This document shows, in pieces, positions 1 to 10,978 of a stretch of DNA of 64,000 bases. How positions within the stretch are numbered: position 1 is the first letter of the stretch; each line of letters opens with the position of its first letter. This stretch comes from Sternotherus odoratus (taxonomy: Eukaryota > Chordata > Testudines > Kinosternidae), in contig JAVMKO010000001.1 of NCBI GenBank assembly GCA_032164245.1, positions 291,139,041-291,203,040 of the forward strand. The letters run 5' to 3'. The translations under genes and the position numbers were made by a program. The notes under the pieces are model-generated. The model was not told the DNA's origin, did no database searches, and worked only from the letters and a program-made list of their open reading frames with translations.

Positions 1-3000
1 AAAAGCTTTTCAGTTGAAGTGCAGATCGGGGTTCTCCTGGTGGTGGTGGGGGGGGGGGTGCGTGGGGGGAGCTCTGCAGCTGAAACACAGGACTGCCATG
101 CTAGCAGGATGATCTGATCCAGGCTCAGGGTGCTTGAGTGATACTATCAGCTCCGCTCTTCTGTAAGATCAGCTGACTCGGGTAGAATAGCTACGCAAAG
201 TGACCGGGATCATCCCCAACACACGAGCGATGATTTTGCTGCCAAAGGTATCCTATTTGCAGTAGTTAATGAATTCACTTTTGAATGGAATCTAAAGAGA
301 TTAAGCAGCTATCAACTCTGATTTGTCCTTCAGCACTGCAAAATGACACTACACTACAGCAGACAGCCATTAGGGTTTAAATCTGCATGCTGTCAGACAG
401 CGATTGATTGCAAGAGAAGCCCTGATGTTCAAACTCCATAACCCATGTGCCTATCTTTTACTGCAGAGGCACCTTTCAGATGGAATCACCCACCAAAGAG
501 GTGTTTATTTTTTTAAAATACCAATTATGTCTCTCTCTTGTAGGTTAATTTCAAGTTATTTCTTAGCATCAGATAGAATCCTGACCCACACTGTGTGCAA
601 ATGCAGTGTCACTATGAGACAAACAAGAGAGGGTCACTGACTTTCAGTGCAGCAAAATCCATGAGAATCCACATCCTCCCCCATGCAAAGAATGAGAATT
701 GGATTTAGCATCTAACCTAACAGAAATAAAAAGCATCCTCTCCAGGATTCAGCCTGGCATGTGTGCTTACAGCCCTGGGAAGGTACTAAAGGGAATGCCT
801 TTTCTGAATCGGGTTTGCTCTGCATCCACATCTTACATAGTGAGTCCTCTCTTGCTATCCCTTCCTCATTTCACCCGGCCTCTATTCTCCTCTCTCACTT
901 CCCCCTTTTTTTTTTCTGTGCCCCATTCATCTATTCCACTTCATCCATTTTTGTTGCATGCAGATTGAGGAGATGTCAATGGAACAGCATTAACCAGTTC
1001 TTCAACACTGGGTTACTCTCCCTTTTTAAATCTTCCACAATCTTCCATCTGGTGCAAAAATGCAAGTTCACATACAAGCAGCAAGAACTTAGGATATTTT
1101 TCTGTGACTTGTATCTTCTAATTCAAAATAAAAATCCCATCTAACCTTGCATATAGCTGGCCTCCCTCCCTCACTTGCTGCTGCTTATTATTTATTCCAC
1201 ACAATGATTCACCTAGCCTTAAACTAGCTCCTCAGGGCAAGGACTGTCCTACCTCTGCTTGCACTCAGAGGTTCTGCTATGGAGCCCTGAGCCTCCCCCT
1301 GTTTGTTTCCTCCTACTGAATGGAAGCTTGTTGCACAGACTATGTTCAATCTACTTTCTGCAAATGTGCACATGTTGTAGGTCTATGAAAAAACATGCAT
1401 AATATATTTATTTTATATCTAGGAGGTATGGGGAAATTAAATGCAGAAAATTCCCCTCGGACATTTTTTGTGTGAGAATAACTCCTCTCTTTCAAAGACT
1501 CCCCCTAACTCAGCTTTGCCAAGTTCTACAGGGTAGAACTGATTGTTTTTGCGGGGGCTAGGTGTGTGTGTGTGTGGGAGGGGAGAGTGTAACAGGCAGA
1601 TAAAAATCTAATTAAATTCTCTTCATTTTTTAGCATCATGGTAAGGGAAGGCAAAGGGGTTTTGTGCCTGGGCTGGAAAATTCTCATGACTGTTTTGACT
1701 CGGGTGGTGCTGTACAATGCAATGAAAAAATGTAGGACTTTCATTCTCCTTCCCTGCAAACAGAATTTCACTCTAGCCAAGCTCTTTACAAGCAGGTTCC
1801 ACTGTACTCCTTTGGAGAAGGCATCCAGACTAAGGCAAACCAGCCCCTTGTTACCTTATTTCATCATAATAAAGCAAAATATCGACAGGATGGCACCCTG
1901 TCGTGAATTTTGGCCCTTGATATGAAGATTAGTGGAAAGTCTGGTTTCCTTTATAACTGAATCTTTAATCATCGTACCAGCCAAATGACTAACATACATA
2001 CTTTATAAATAGCAGCATATGAGAACATACGAGCACATCCTCCGAGAGGCCCTTCTCAGAGGATGCTACAGATACTGCCGTGGAAAACTTAAGTGGCAAA
2101 ATTCAGATCTGGAACCGAAACAAAGCAGATCTAGGGATTTCAGTTGGACCGGTCACTAAAGAAAATCACTGCACTTAAAGCAAGCAGTTACACAGACTTG
2201 CCTTATCACTACGTCAGCTTGCACTCCATATGTTTTCTGCTCCGCTGCTTTTTGGAAGGACATCAGAGTGTTTTCTGGTGCCAGCTAGGGAAGAAGCAGT
2301 GAAAAAGTGTATTAATAAAGTAGCCATGTTCATAATGCCCTCTTTCAGTAAACCACACATAATGCTTCAGCAGCAACACAACAAATCAATCACAATACCC
2401 ACAAGAGAGAATAAAAAGGTTGAAGAGACAACAAAGCAGCATTACTGAAAAAAATAATATTACAAGACTTCTTGGAATGTACTCAGTGAGAATCGTGCTA
2501 TATCACTGGAACGAACTGGCTAGGGGTAGTATGTGTAATTACTCCCACCCTTCATAGATTAAACTGAATCTGCTCAGGAGCATGCTTTAAATCTGCTGGC
2601 TGTTAACAGAGATTCTCCTTTACTCAGTTGGTACGGCCCAGTTCAGCCTGAGATCTGTACTGAATGACCATGAAGTGCACCAAAGTCCTAGTGAGCTTTG
2701 GATTTGTTGTCATACACTGTTAAAAAGCTTTGGCAACATGTACTGGTCAGCTGCACTGGTTCTCAAATTGTGGTTTATAGATGACTGATGGCTTGCAGAG
2801 TGCTTGTTGGCGTGCCCGTAAAAGCCGGCTGGTTACATGGAGTTGGCACCCCTCAGTCACAGCTATTCATGGGTATGGAGGTAGGGATGCTGCCGCACCC
2901 TTTGGCTTGAAGAGGTTCCCGTCAATGTACATGCTGTTTTACAAAAACAAGAGTAAGCCACAATGTCGGTCTAGAAAATTTTCCAATCAAAGACAGACTA

Positions 3001-3059
3001 GTCAAACAGACAAGGAACGGGGGAACACCCACAACTCTCACCACAAGTCACATGAGGTC
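1..3059. other. Unrecognised non-coding DNA, with one L2-like patch
   Basis: Intronic or 3' flanking sequence relative to the minus-strand gene. There is a G-rich run at about 44-70, a short TG run at 1562-1575 and a weak L2-like 3' segment near 1195-1330 with the 'ggcaaggactgt' motif. No exon with family resemblance or codon structure is visible. Confidence 0.6.
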
Positions 3060-3071
3060 AAGATAAAGATA

Positions 3072-3252
3072 GAGGTAACAAAGAGTCCTGTGGCACCTTA
3101 AAGACTAACTAAAGTACTGAAGCATAAACGTTCGTGGGCTAATACCCACTTCACGAAAGCTTATGCTTCAGTACTTCAGTTAGTCTTTAAGGTGCCACAG
3201 GACTCTTTGTTACCTCTGCTATTCCAGACTAACAGGGCTACCTCTCTGATTG
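3072..3252 (+). repeat. Penelope-like terminal fold-back with perfect 12-bp target duplication
   Basis: Inverted repeat. The left arm (about 3072-3136) and right arm (about 3152-3216) are complementary around a short centre. The right end carries the extra PLE 3' terminus (to 3252), so the sense direction is plus. The unit is flanked by perfect copies of aagataaagata (3060-3071 and 3253-3264). Both arms carry agtactgaag, where the 10-kb left arm and the 58-kb copy have agtattgaag. No protein is encoded. A more degraded relative (short inverted tail pieces) lies at about 3358-3405. Confidence 0.88.
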
Positions 3253-3409
3253 AAGATAAAGATAACAATTTCAAATACAAGTGCAATGTTCAAAGATTCC
3301 AGAAGGGGGCAGCATTCAAGCAAAGATCTTGGTCAGCCAGTGCAAAGGTATTTGAGACAAACAAGGAGTCCGGTGGCATCTTTATGCCCAAATAAATCTG
3401 TTAGTCTGA

Positions 3410-4383
3410 TTACCCCCTGATACTTGACAACATATTTGAGGTTACTCTTTGCTAAAGCACTCCCTGATCTTGCATAGCTTTCAGCGTCTCATGCCTTACC
3501 AAGTAGCTGGGGTTTCATTAAAATGAACAAAGCAAGCTGATCCTGCTTTCACTGAGCATCACGGGACAGTCTCCACTCACGGACACAGAAACAATAGCCT
3601 AGCACCTGCACACACGAAGCCTGACCCTGACCCTATGTGGGGTAACTTAAGAGAGAGAAATGCAAGGCTGGTGTATGGACACAGTGTCTGAGTTCGGAGC
3701 TATTGTAAACGCAGGCCTCACATCCACTTCCTAAAGCCTACTTAAAAGGCTTCTGACCAGAACAGGAGAAAAAAAGCTACACAAACTATACTATAAAATT
3801 CTAAACTATGCTAATATAAAAAATATAAAACTATGAAACTATCATCAATAGCTAGTTACAGGAGATCAAAGAGAAAAGCTGGGTTAGGGTTCGGGTTCGG
3901 GTAAATCTGCAGACACGGGGATTCTGACTCAGGCCACATGGCAGTAAGGAGGAAACGGAGAGCTGCTGGCCAGCACTGCCTCAGACTATTGGTCTGACTC
4001 CGGAGCATGTGTGGGCCAGTGAGTACTACATGTTCGACTTGGGTGCATGAGGACCAGCACTCGAAGAAGAACGTGGATTCTGACAGTTCTTTTTTCTGCC
4101 CAGTCATGGTGCTTCTCTCAATGAGCTAAGTACAATAGGAGTGACTAGAAATATAAACCTGGCTGCAGCATCAAAAGACAAATGAGACATCGTACCCCCA
4201 GTGATTATAAGCAGGTTGCTAAATATTCCAACATTAAGGAGTGAAGCTTCTCTGAGGATCTGTCTATGGAACATTGAAAAAAACAACAACAAAAAAAACG
4301 AACTAGACCAACCCCACAGCACGGATTCCACAAATCAACATGATGGTGGGTGGTATTTTCAAGTTTAGTGTCTGAGAGAAACC
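3410..4383. other. Unrecognised non-coding DNA
   Basis: About 1 kb with no identifiable gene or repeat, apart from an A-rich patch (4276-4298) and a short ggttagggttcgggttcggg stretch near 3880-3900 resembling two or three telomere-like hexamers. That stretch is too short to interpret. Confidence 0.5.
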
Positions 4384-6400
4384 ATGACACTAGGACCCAT
4401 CCACGTGGACACAGCACAACACCTCAACATCATTGAGACAACCCCACCGGGAACAGAATTGTCTATACTCTCCAAGGCACTGAACTTCTGTCCTGCCACA
4501 GAGCCTTCTACCATCCTAACATGGAGAACTAGAAACATTCGTTCACCAGCTCCACCTCAAGGAATTTCACTATGAAGACATCACCCACAACTATCACATC
4601 TGCACGAACAGTCACAGGCAAAAAAAAAAATCCAACTATTGGTTAATGATCAAATCAGCAGACAAAGGAAGCACCATTGTAGTCCTCAGTCATGACTAAG
4701 GCTAAGATTTAGTCATAGGTATTTTTAGTAAATGTCATGGACAAGTCACGGGCAATAAACAAATAGTCACAGCTCATGACTTGTCCACGACTTCTACTAT
4801 AAATACTCCTGAGCAAATTTTAGTTGCTCTGGGAGTCCCGGGGGGAAAGAGAGAGGGGGTGGAACCCCCTCAGGGGTACCGCTGCTGCTCTGGGACTTCT
4901 GCTCCAGGGCCGTCCTCGGGACTGTTGCTGCTCTAGTGGCCCCTGGAGCCGCTCCAGCAATGGCTGGTGCGTCTGGTGCCGGGGTTGCCCCAGCTGCTCA
5001 GGTAGCCTGGGGGCCAGCCACACCGGCCACTGCAGAAGTCACAGAGGTCCTGGAAAGTCACGGAATCCATGACCTCCATGACAGTTTTACAGCCTTACTC
5101 ATGATGACTACGTTAATGAGCCCACCATTCAGAAATCCACTGTGAACATCTCCAAACTCATTCCCTTCATCATCGCCCATAACAACTTTAACAACAAACA
5201 CTTTGTACCAACGATGGGAACGGCCCCAGATACTAAAATGGCTCCCCAACATGCCAACCCGTTTATAGGCCACTCCCTCCCAGATTTCCCCCACACCTCC
5301 TCAACAGCCACCACCCATCCATAATACACTCTAAATTAACTCTCACACCAGCATCAGCTTCTGGGGCATCATGATCAACTTCAACAAGGGAAACCCATGG
5401 ATCACCACACTTACCTCCAGAGATCCAGTAACACAGATCATGGAATGAGCTACCCAAATACTCTGGGAGAACCTGCTTCAATATAGAACTAAAATACCCT
5501 CCAACCACATACTCCTCATTGTCACCTACCACTCCACATTGGAGCTCATATGTGGTAGCAACAAACAGTTTCAACCTTTACTAGATGGGGACCCCATCCT
5601 GAAATAAATCTTTCCTGAATCCCCTCTTCTGGCCTTCAAATACCCCCTTCTCCAGTGATATCAAGCTCATCATCCGAAGCAAGCTCCCCACAGATCAGGA
5701 CACACCAACTCAAAGCAGCAACAGACCCTGACAGAGCAACAAATGCTAAACCTGCAGATCTCGCTCTACTGCTATAATGATGAATAACACCCCATAACAC
5801 ACCTTTCAAGATCCCTGGATCCTACACATGCCTATCACAACATGTAGCATGTCTCATCCAGTGCATCAAATGCCCCAGCAACAACTACATGGGTGAAGCC
5901 AGACAATCACTGTGCTCTTGAAAGAACTCACACAGAAAAATTATAAAAAACAAAAATACCCTATCACTTGTGGGTGAACACTTCTCACAAAGCGATCACA
6001 CCGTATGTGACCTCTCAGTCCCTTGTCCTCTAAGGGAACCTGCACAATGCCTTCAAAAGATGAGCCTGGGAACTTACATTCATAACTGTGATGGTCACTA
6101 AAAAACATGGACTTAATAGAGACCCTGGTTTTATAACCCATTACAACAATTTGTAACACACCCTGCTAGCTACTAACCCTCCATTGTCCTATGACTGCGG
6201 AAGTGTTATTTGCTCACTTCGTTTTAAGTGGTTTCCCACAACGTGTGTGAATGCCTTAGGTTTAACAATCTGTCCCAGCTTCTATTTAGCTTGGACCATC
6301 TGGTTACTTTCTCCAGACCTGAGGAAGAGCTCTGTGAAGCTCAAACATTTGTCCTCTCCACTAACAGAAGTTGCTCCAACAACAGATAATCCCTCACCAA
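4384..6400 (+). mobile_element. Degenerate Penelope-like element, plus strand
   Basis: A decayed PLE. In order on the plus strand are the N-terminal block (LSILSKALNFCPATEP, about 4462-4510), a block before the RT (KSADKGSTIVVLSHD, ending at the hAT insertion) and an RT block with HNNF...MGTAPDTKMAPQHANPF (about 5170-5266). Then come a long linker and a GIY-YIG remnant (CIKCPSNNYMGEARQSL, about 5855-5910). The 3' terminus (about 6310-6398) contains a hammerhead-like stem and the tail 'actaacagaagttgctccaac'-type sequence. Stops and frameshifts are frequent, and the RT catalytic Asp pair is not visible. A hAT interrupts it at 4697-5097. Confidence 0.78.
4697..5097. mobile_element. hAT-type MITE nested in the PLE
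   Basis: Ends are short inverted repeats (taaggct ... agcctta). Flanks gtcatgac (4689-4696) and ctcatgat (5098-5105) match at 6 of 8 positions, the target-duplication length of hAT transposons. Removing it rejoins the PLE frame (VVLSHD to DYVNEP). The interior is GC-rich with repeated 'gtcatgga/tcacgga' motifs near both ends and no transposase. Confidence 0.75.
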
Positions 6401-7911
6401 ACCTTCTCTTTCTCAAATTTTCCCAAGGTGGAGGTGCGGCTGAATGAATAAGGTCTGCGCATACTGCAAACTCCCCGTTTAAGCACCATGCTTCAACACG
6501 GGAGCACCCCACTCCAAATGAGAACAAGATTTGTCTGTGTAGACGAGAAGAAACTGGGATCTGCCCTTTACCAAGGCTCAAACACTAATCCAGGTTTTGT
6601 TCGGGCCTACCCTCGGGCAAACCCAAACTATGTTCTGACACCAGCAGTACTAGGAAACGGGAGTCCTAGAGGTACAGAGTGGGCCAAAAGCTGAATTGCT
6701 ATGGGAATCAGTCTCCATGGGGACAAGCTGTGGGAGGAGATGAACACAGGAAATGTAATAAAACAAGAAAAGATTTTGACGCTGCCAGCCATTCTTCAAG
6801 AGTCTCCACAAGGTAAATGGAAGATGACTCACCACGGCAAACACACAACAGCTTAGACTGAACTAAATTAAAATAGATATGTGGCACTGCTGGGCACTGA
6901 TACAATGGCTCGACTCCAGAAGCAGCTGCGCTTTAGTGCTGAGTGAAGTGGTTTTTGTCTATGTAAAGCTCTTTAGGGTCCTCTGGTCTGAAAGGCCCTA
7001 GAGCACACACAGGGAAGAGGGTATTTCAGCCATTTTGTAACTGCCTGAAACTTTCACCTGGACATTGGTCATTTGGCCTCTAATAATACGCACACATGTA
7101 AAAGGACAGAGATCAAAGCTTACTAAGAAAACTTTCTTTGGGACACTGTCTTGATTTGCCACCTGATCATCAACTCTTGGCTGTCTAAAGACTGTACTGA
7201 ACAGCACACCAGATACAGTGTATTTGGGCCAGGCTGACACACACACCGCGGCGAGGACTGCAGTTTAAAGCTAGGATGTTCGCTGAAAATCACTGGAATT
7301 TGGGAACCTGATCCCGTTAGACAACTTTGAAACCCCAGCATCTGGGCTCAGGCAGAACCGGTACTGGGTGAAAATGCAGTGTCAAGCCATGGAGAGATTT
7401 CTGCAGAGCTGTTCAGTTCCTCTGGGGCTTGCAGAGTTCAGTTTCACTTTTAAGGAACCAGAAAAAACTCAAAGCAAAAAGCTCAGCAGAAGCCACGTTG
7501 TGTCTGGCTGCCAGCTGAACACCCTGCAAAGCCACTGGTTTCTCAACCGTTCAACTCGGAACCACAAATCAGCCCAGGCTCACCTAAAACTCAACCCAGA
7601 CTCACCAGCATCAGGAAACCTAGATTTGTGCCCACACTCAGTTCTAGTGCTAGACGGTCGGAGGAATAAGCATTTCACAACTCAGCTCTGGAAATGGAGG
7701 CTGTATAGCCAGTGCCATGAACATTCACTCTGCCGTGACTGTGATCTTGTGGGATCTCCTGCTAAGGAAGATACCAAGTCTCCAGAAGGAACCTGGATGT
7801 TTAAAATGGCGCCCACTATGCATGAGATCCTCAGCTGAAATAAACCATCAAGCTCCACTGAAGCCAACAGCATTGTGCTGAATGACAACAGGGGAGGATC
7901 AGGCTCTAGAG
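6401..7911. other. Unrecognised non-coding DNA
   Basis: No recognisable exon or repeat. The 156-codon frame at 7368-7838 has no family resemblance or neighbouring splice logic that I can see, and I do not call it a gene. Confidence 0.5.
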
Positions 7912-8623
7912 CAGGGGTGGGCAGCTTTTTTGGCCTGAAGCCCATATCTGGGTGGGAAAATTACATGCAGCACCATGTGTAGGGCCGGGACAGTTGGGGT
8001 GCAGGAGGGAGTGTGGGGCATCAGAGGGGGTGAAGTGTGCGGGAAGGGGCTCAGGGCAGGAGGTTGGGGCGCAGGAGAGGTGTGGGGTGTACGAGAGGGC
8101 TCAGGGCAGGAGGTTGGGTTGCAGGAGGGGTATGGCATGCGGCAGGGGGCTCAGGGCAGGGGGTTGGGGTGCAGTAGGGGTATGGCAAAGGGGTTTGGAT
8201 GCAGAAGTGGTTTGGGGTGCAGGCTCTGGCCCGGCACAGTTTCCCTGGAGCAGCTCTGGGGTGGCAGTAGCGTCCAGCGAGGCTAAAGCAGGCTCCCTGC
8301 CTGCCCTGGCCACACGCCACTCCCAGAACAGCTGGCATCATGTCCCTGAGCCCTCTGGGAGAGGAAGGGGGGTTGAGGGCTCACCTGCTGCCCTCCCCTG
8401 CGGGTACCTCCCCTGATGCTCCCATTTGCCGAAATTCCCCATTCCTGGCCAATGGGAGCTGCAGGGGGTGGTGCCTGGAGCCCTCTGCCCTGCCCCCCTT
8501 CCCCAGGGAAATGGTACTGGCCACTTCCAGCAGCAGCACGGAGTTCGTGGCACCACAGAGGTGGCGCTCCCGCAGGCCAGATCCAAAGCCCTGACGTACT
8601 TTGCCCGTATTTGCCCACTCCTG
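7912..8623. mobile_element. hAT-type element with internal minisatellite
   Basis: Termini form an inverted repeat (caggggtgggca ... tgcccactcctg). The flanks ctctagag (7904-7911) and ctctaagg (8624-8631) match at 6 of 8 bases. The interior at about 7990-8235 is a GC-rich tandem array with a unit of about 35-50 bp built from 'gctcagggcaggaggttgggg' and 'gcaggaggggtatgg' variants. No transposase remains. Open frames here come from the tandem array and are not genes. Confidence 0.8.
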
Positions 8624-8869
8624 CTCTAAGGGCAGTATTTATTGTAATTCCAATGACATATAACTGGAAGTGCTGCAAAGCTGTGCAATAGCTGATCTAT
8701 GTAACCATGTGATCTCAGTTACTTTTAGCCTCTCTAGCTCCTTTTTCTTCTTGTGTGTGCGGAACCCTCATTTGCTGATCTAATTTCAAGCTACTCTAAG
8801 ATCTCCAGGGCAAGGACTGCCCCTTCCACTGCATGCGTGTGCGTGGAGAAACTAGCTGAAACCACTGCC

Positions 8870-9052
8870 TGTCAGTTGTCTCATTGTTTCCTTGTGCTTC
8901 CCCATCCGTATCCATCAGTCATCCCTCATCTCATATTTAGACTGTGAGCTCTTTGGAGCTGGGACTATCTTGTTGCTCTGTGTTTACACAGTGCCTGGCT
9001 CAAAGGGGTTCTGGTCCCAGGGGCTACGGGAATACAAATAAGTAACAATGGG
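8870..9052 (+). repeat. L2 LINE 3' end
   Basis: Contains the typical L2 terminus: 'gactgtgagctctttgg', 'ctgggactat', 'tgtttacacagtgcctggc', 'ggtcccaggggctacgg' and a final 'aatacaaataa' tail. It is non-coding and old. A second L2-like piece precedes it at about 8715-8860 ('ctccagggcaaggactgcc'). Confidence 0.7.
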
Positions 9053-10016
9053 GTACTGATCTGGATTGGAGCCTCTGGATACCACCACAATACAGATACA
9101 CAAATATAATCATTGGAATTTAGACTCGCTCTCTCCTTTAACTACAACTGTTGATTCTCCTTTTTTCACAAGGCCGCCAATTTGTATGCCACTTCACTGT
9201 TCCCCATGCCTGGGCTTAGGGAAGTGTCATTTAGTGCTGGCTTTATTATGGCTCTTAAACTGACTACCCCGTCACACACAACTATGCAGAGCATCCAAGA
9301 GAATGTAAAAGAGCCAGGGACCTTCATAAATCAAAACACACTCCCTTTAGACCAGCTTTTGTTTGTTCCCAGAGGTCTGCACACTATTGCAGGGAAAGCA
9401 CTTCCCCCGCCCCACTGCTTCATGCTTGCAAAGGGATTTTAAAACCAGAGCGGTGAGCTTTGAAGAGGATCCTTTGTAAAGGAGCACTGGGATTATCCAA
9501 GTGGAATACATTTCACTCCCACCAGCCTCCCTTCTCCCTAGAAAAGTAGGAAATGCAAAGCAAATAGTGGCATATTTAGCAAAGATGTGCCCAGGGGAGC
9601 TAGTCACTGCCACAACAAAGTCATCCACTTGGACTATAAGGGGGTTGTTTTGTTTTTTTAATTCTCCGGCAAAAACTGTAAAACAGAGATGAATCACTTC
9701 CAGATGTAAATATTTATATCACTACTAGGAATAACTTTCTGCCTTAGTCCAATGTTAACAGGCAGATTTGCTTTAGAAAATCCTTGCTCTACTACCATCT
9801 AGTATAATTGGTTTCTTAGGAGAACAAAAGTTATAGGCAAGTCAACCCGAAGGAAAGAATCCAGTAATGTTTTTATTCTAAGGCCTGATCATGCAACTCC
9901 CCCAATCTCCCCCCCCCCCCCGTCAGGATCAAGACTCCTCCAAATGTCAACTGGATTCCTCTCTGCAAAGTACTTGGAAAATTTGTTCTTAACAGTGGAG
10001 CTTAATTTAATTGATC
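9053..10016. other. Unrecognised non-coding DNA
   Basis: No exon or named repeat seen. Contains a C homopolymer (about 9909-9921). Confidence 0.5.
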
Positions 10017-10162
10017 ACTTAAAGATTAACTAAAGTATTGAAGTATAAGCTTTCATGGGCTAATACCCACTTCGTATTGCATCCGACGAAGTGGGTATTA
10101 GCCCACAAAAGCTTATGCTTCAATAGTTTAGTTAGTCTTTAAGGTGCCACAGGACTCTTTGT
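10017..10162. repeat. Penelope-like terminal fold-back
   Basis: The left arm (about 10017-10076) and right arm (about 10079-10162) are inverted copies of the PLE terminus. The right arm extends further, through the 'ggtgccacaggactctttgt' segment. The right arm holds a hammerhead-like core on the plus strand: CCGACGA, a GTGGG/CCCAC stem, AAAA in place of GAAA, then GCTTATGC. Target duplications are not clear beyond a shared CACT. The arms differ at several positions, so this copy looks older. Confidence 0.82.
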
Positions 10163-10664
10163 CACTCCTTAAGTTTACTATCCAAATCAATATCCTTCTG
10201 CATTTTTTTGTTCTTTGGATTTGTTGTGAACATCCTAAACGTGAACCGAGCTGCTTTGCTGCAATGGGTCAGATAAGTCAAACAACATTGTTTCTGCTCT
10301 TTAATTGGCTGCCCATGCAAGAACTTTTGTTGCCGCTAGCCAAATTTGCTTCAGACTTCTTGGATGACTCGAATGTTTTTGGGAAATGAACAAAGAAGGG
10401 TTGCAAATAAACTCAGTTCATTTTACAATTCAGTAGAACAGTTACAGAACATTCCCAGCATTAATCACTCAGCTGCACTGAAGGACTTATAATGATACAC
10501 GGGAAGGATTAGATGGGAAGGGAATCTTTTGGTATTTTGTACCAAGTACCAGTTTGTGGGTAAGCAATTATAACCAGCCTTGTCATGGTGATACAACAAG
10601 ATCCGGAAGATGGAGTTTTTCTTCTGTGTAGGTCAGATTTGGGTAGTTCAAAGTTTCATGGATC

Positions 10665-10795
10665 CATATGTATTGTTTATATCTTAGTAATGCCCAAAGG
10701 CCCCTCTCAGGACAAATGTGCTGGGCATTGTACAAATAGAGCAAAAAGACAGTTACATTCTGAACAGACAAGACTGCGGAAGGATGGGCAATATA
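10665..10795 (-). repeat. L2 LINE 3'-end fragment
   Basis: Reverse-orientation L2 terminus, recognised by 'tgtgctgggcattgtacaaat' followed by 'agacagtt' (complement of the 'ctgtttgtacagcgcctagca' type ending). It abuts a MIR. Confidence 0.6.
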
Positions 10796-10978
10796 GTGAG
10801 GAAGGGTCCAGTGGTTACGGTATCAGACTGGGACTCAGGAGACCCTCAGCAATCCTATGTTCTGCCACCGACTTCCTGTGTTGCCTTGGGTAAGTCACTC
10901 AGTCTCTCCTGCCTCCATGAGTGCAGTAGAACTGCACTACCTCACAGGGATGATGGGAGGATAAACGCATTTAAAAAT
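10796..10978 (+). repeat. MIR (CORE-SINE) copy
   Basis: Contains the tRNA-like head ('tccagtggttacggtatcaga'), the CORE ('ccaccgacttcctgtgttgcc', 'ttgggtaagtcactcagtctctc') and the tail ('ctacctcacagggatgatggg', 'aggataaa'). It is well preserved for an ancient SINE. Confidence 0.8.

Noticed and set aside
3880..3900. Possible interstitial telomeric repeat (gggttagggttcgggttcgg)
   Set aside because: Only two or three imperfect hexamers, which is expected by chance in a sequence this long.
7368..7838. 156-codon open frame
   Set aside because: No recognisable domain, no splice or promoter context and ordinary composition. It is consistent with a chance frame.
7952..8416. Gly/Arg-rich frames on both strands
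   Set aside because: They read through the minisatellite of a hAT element.
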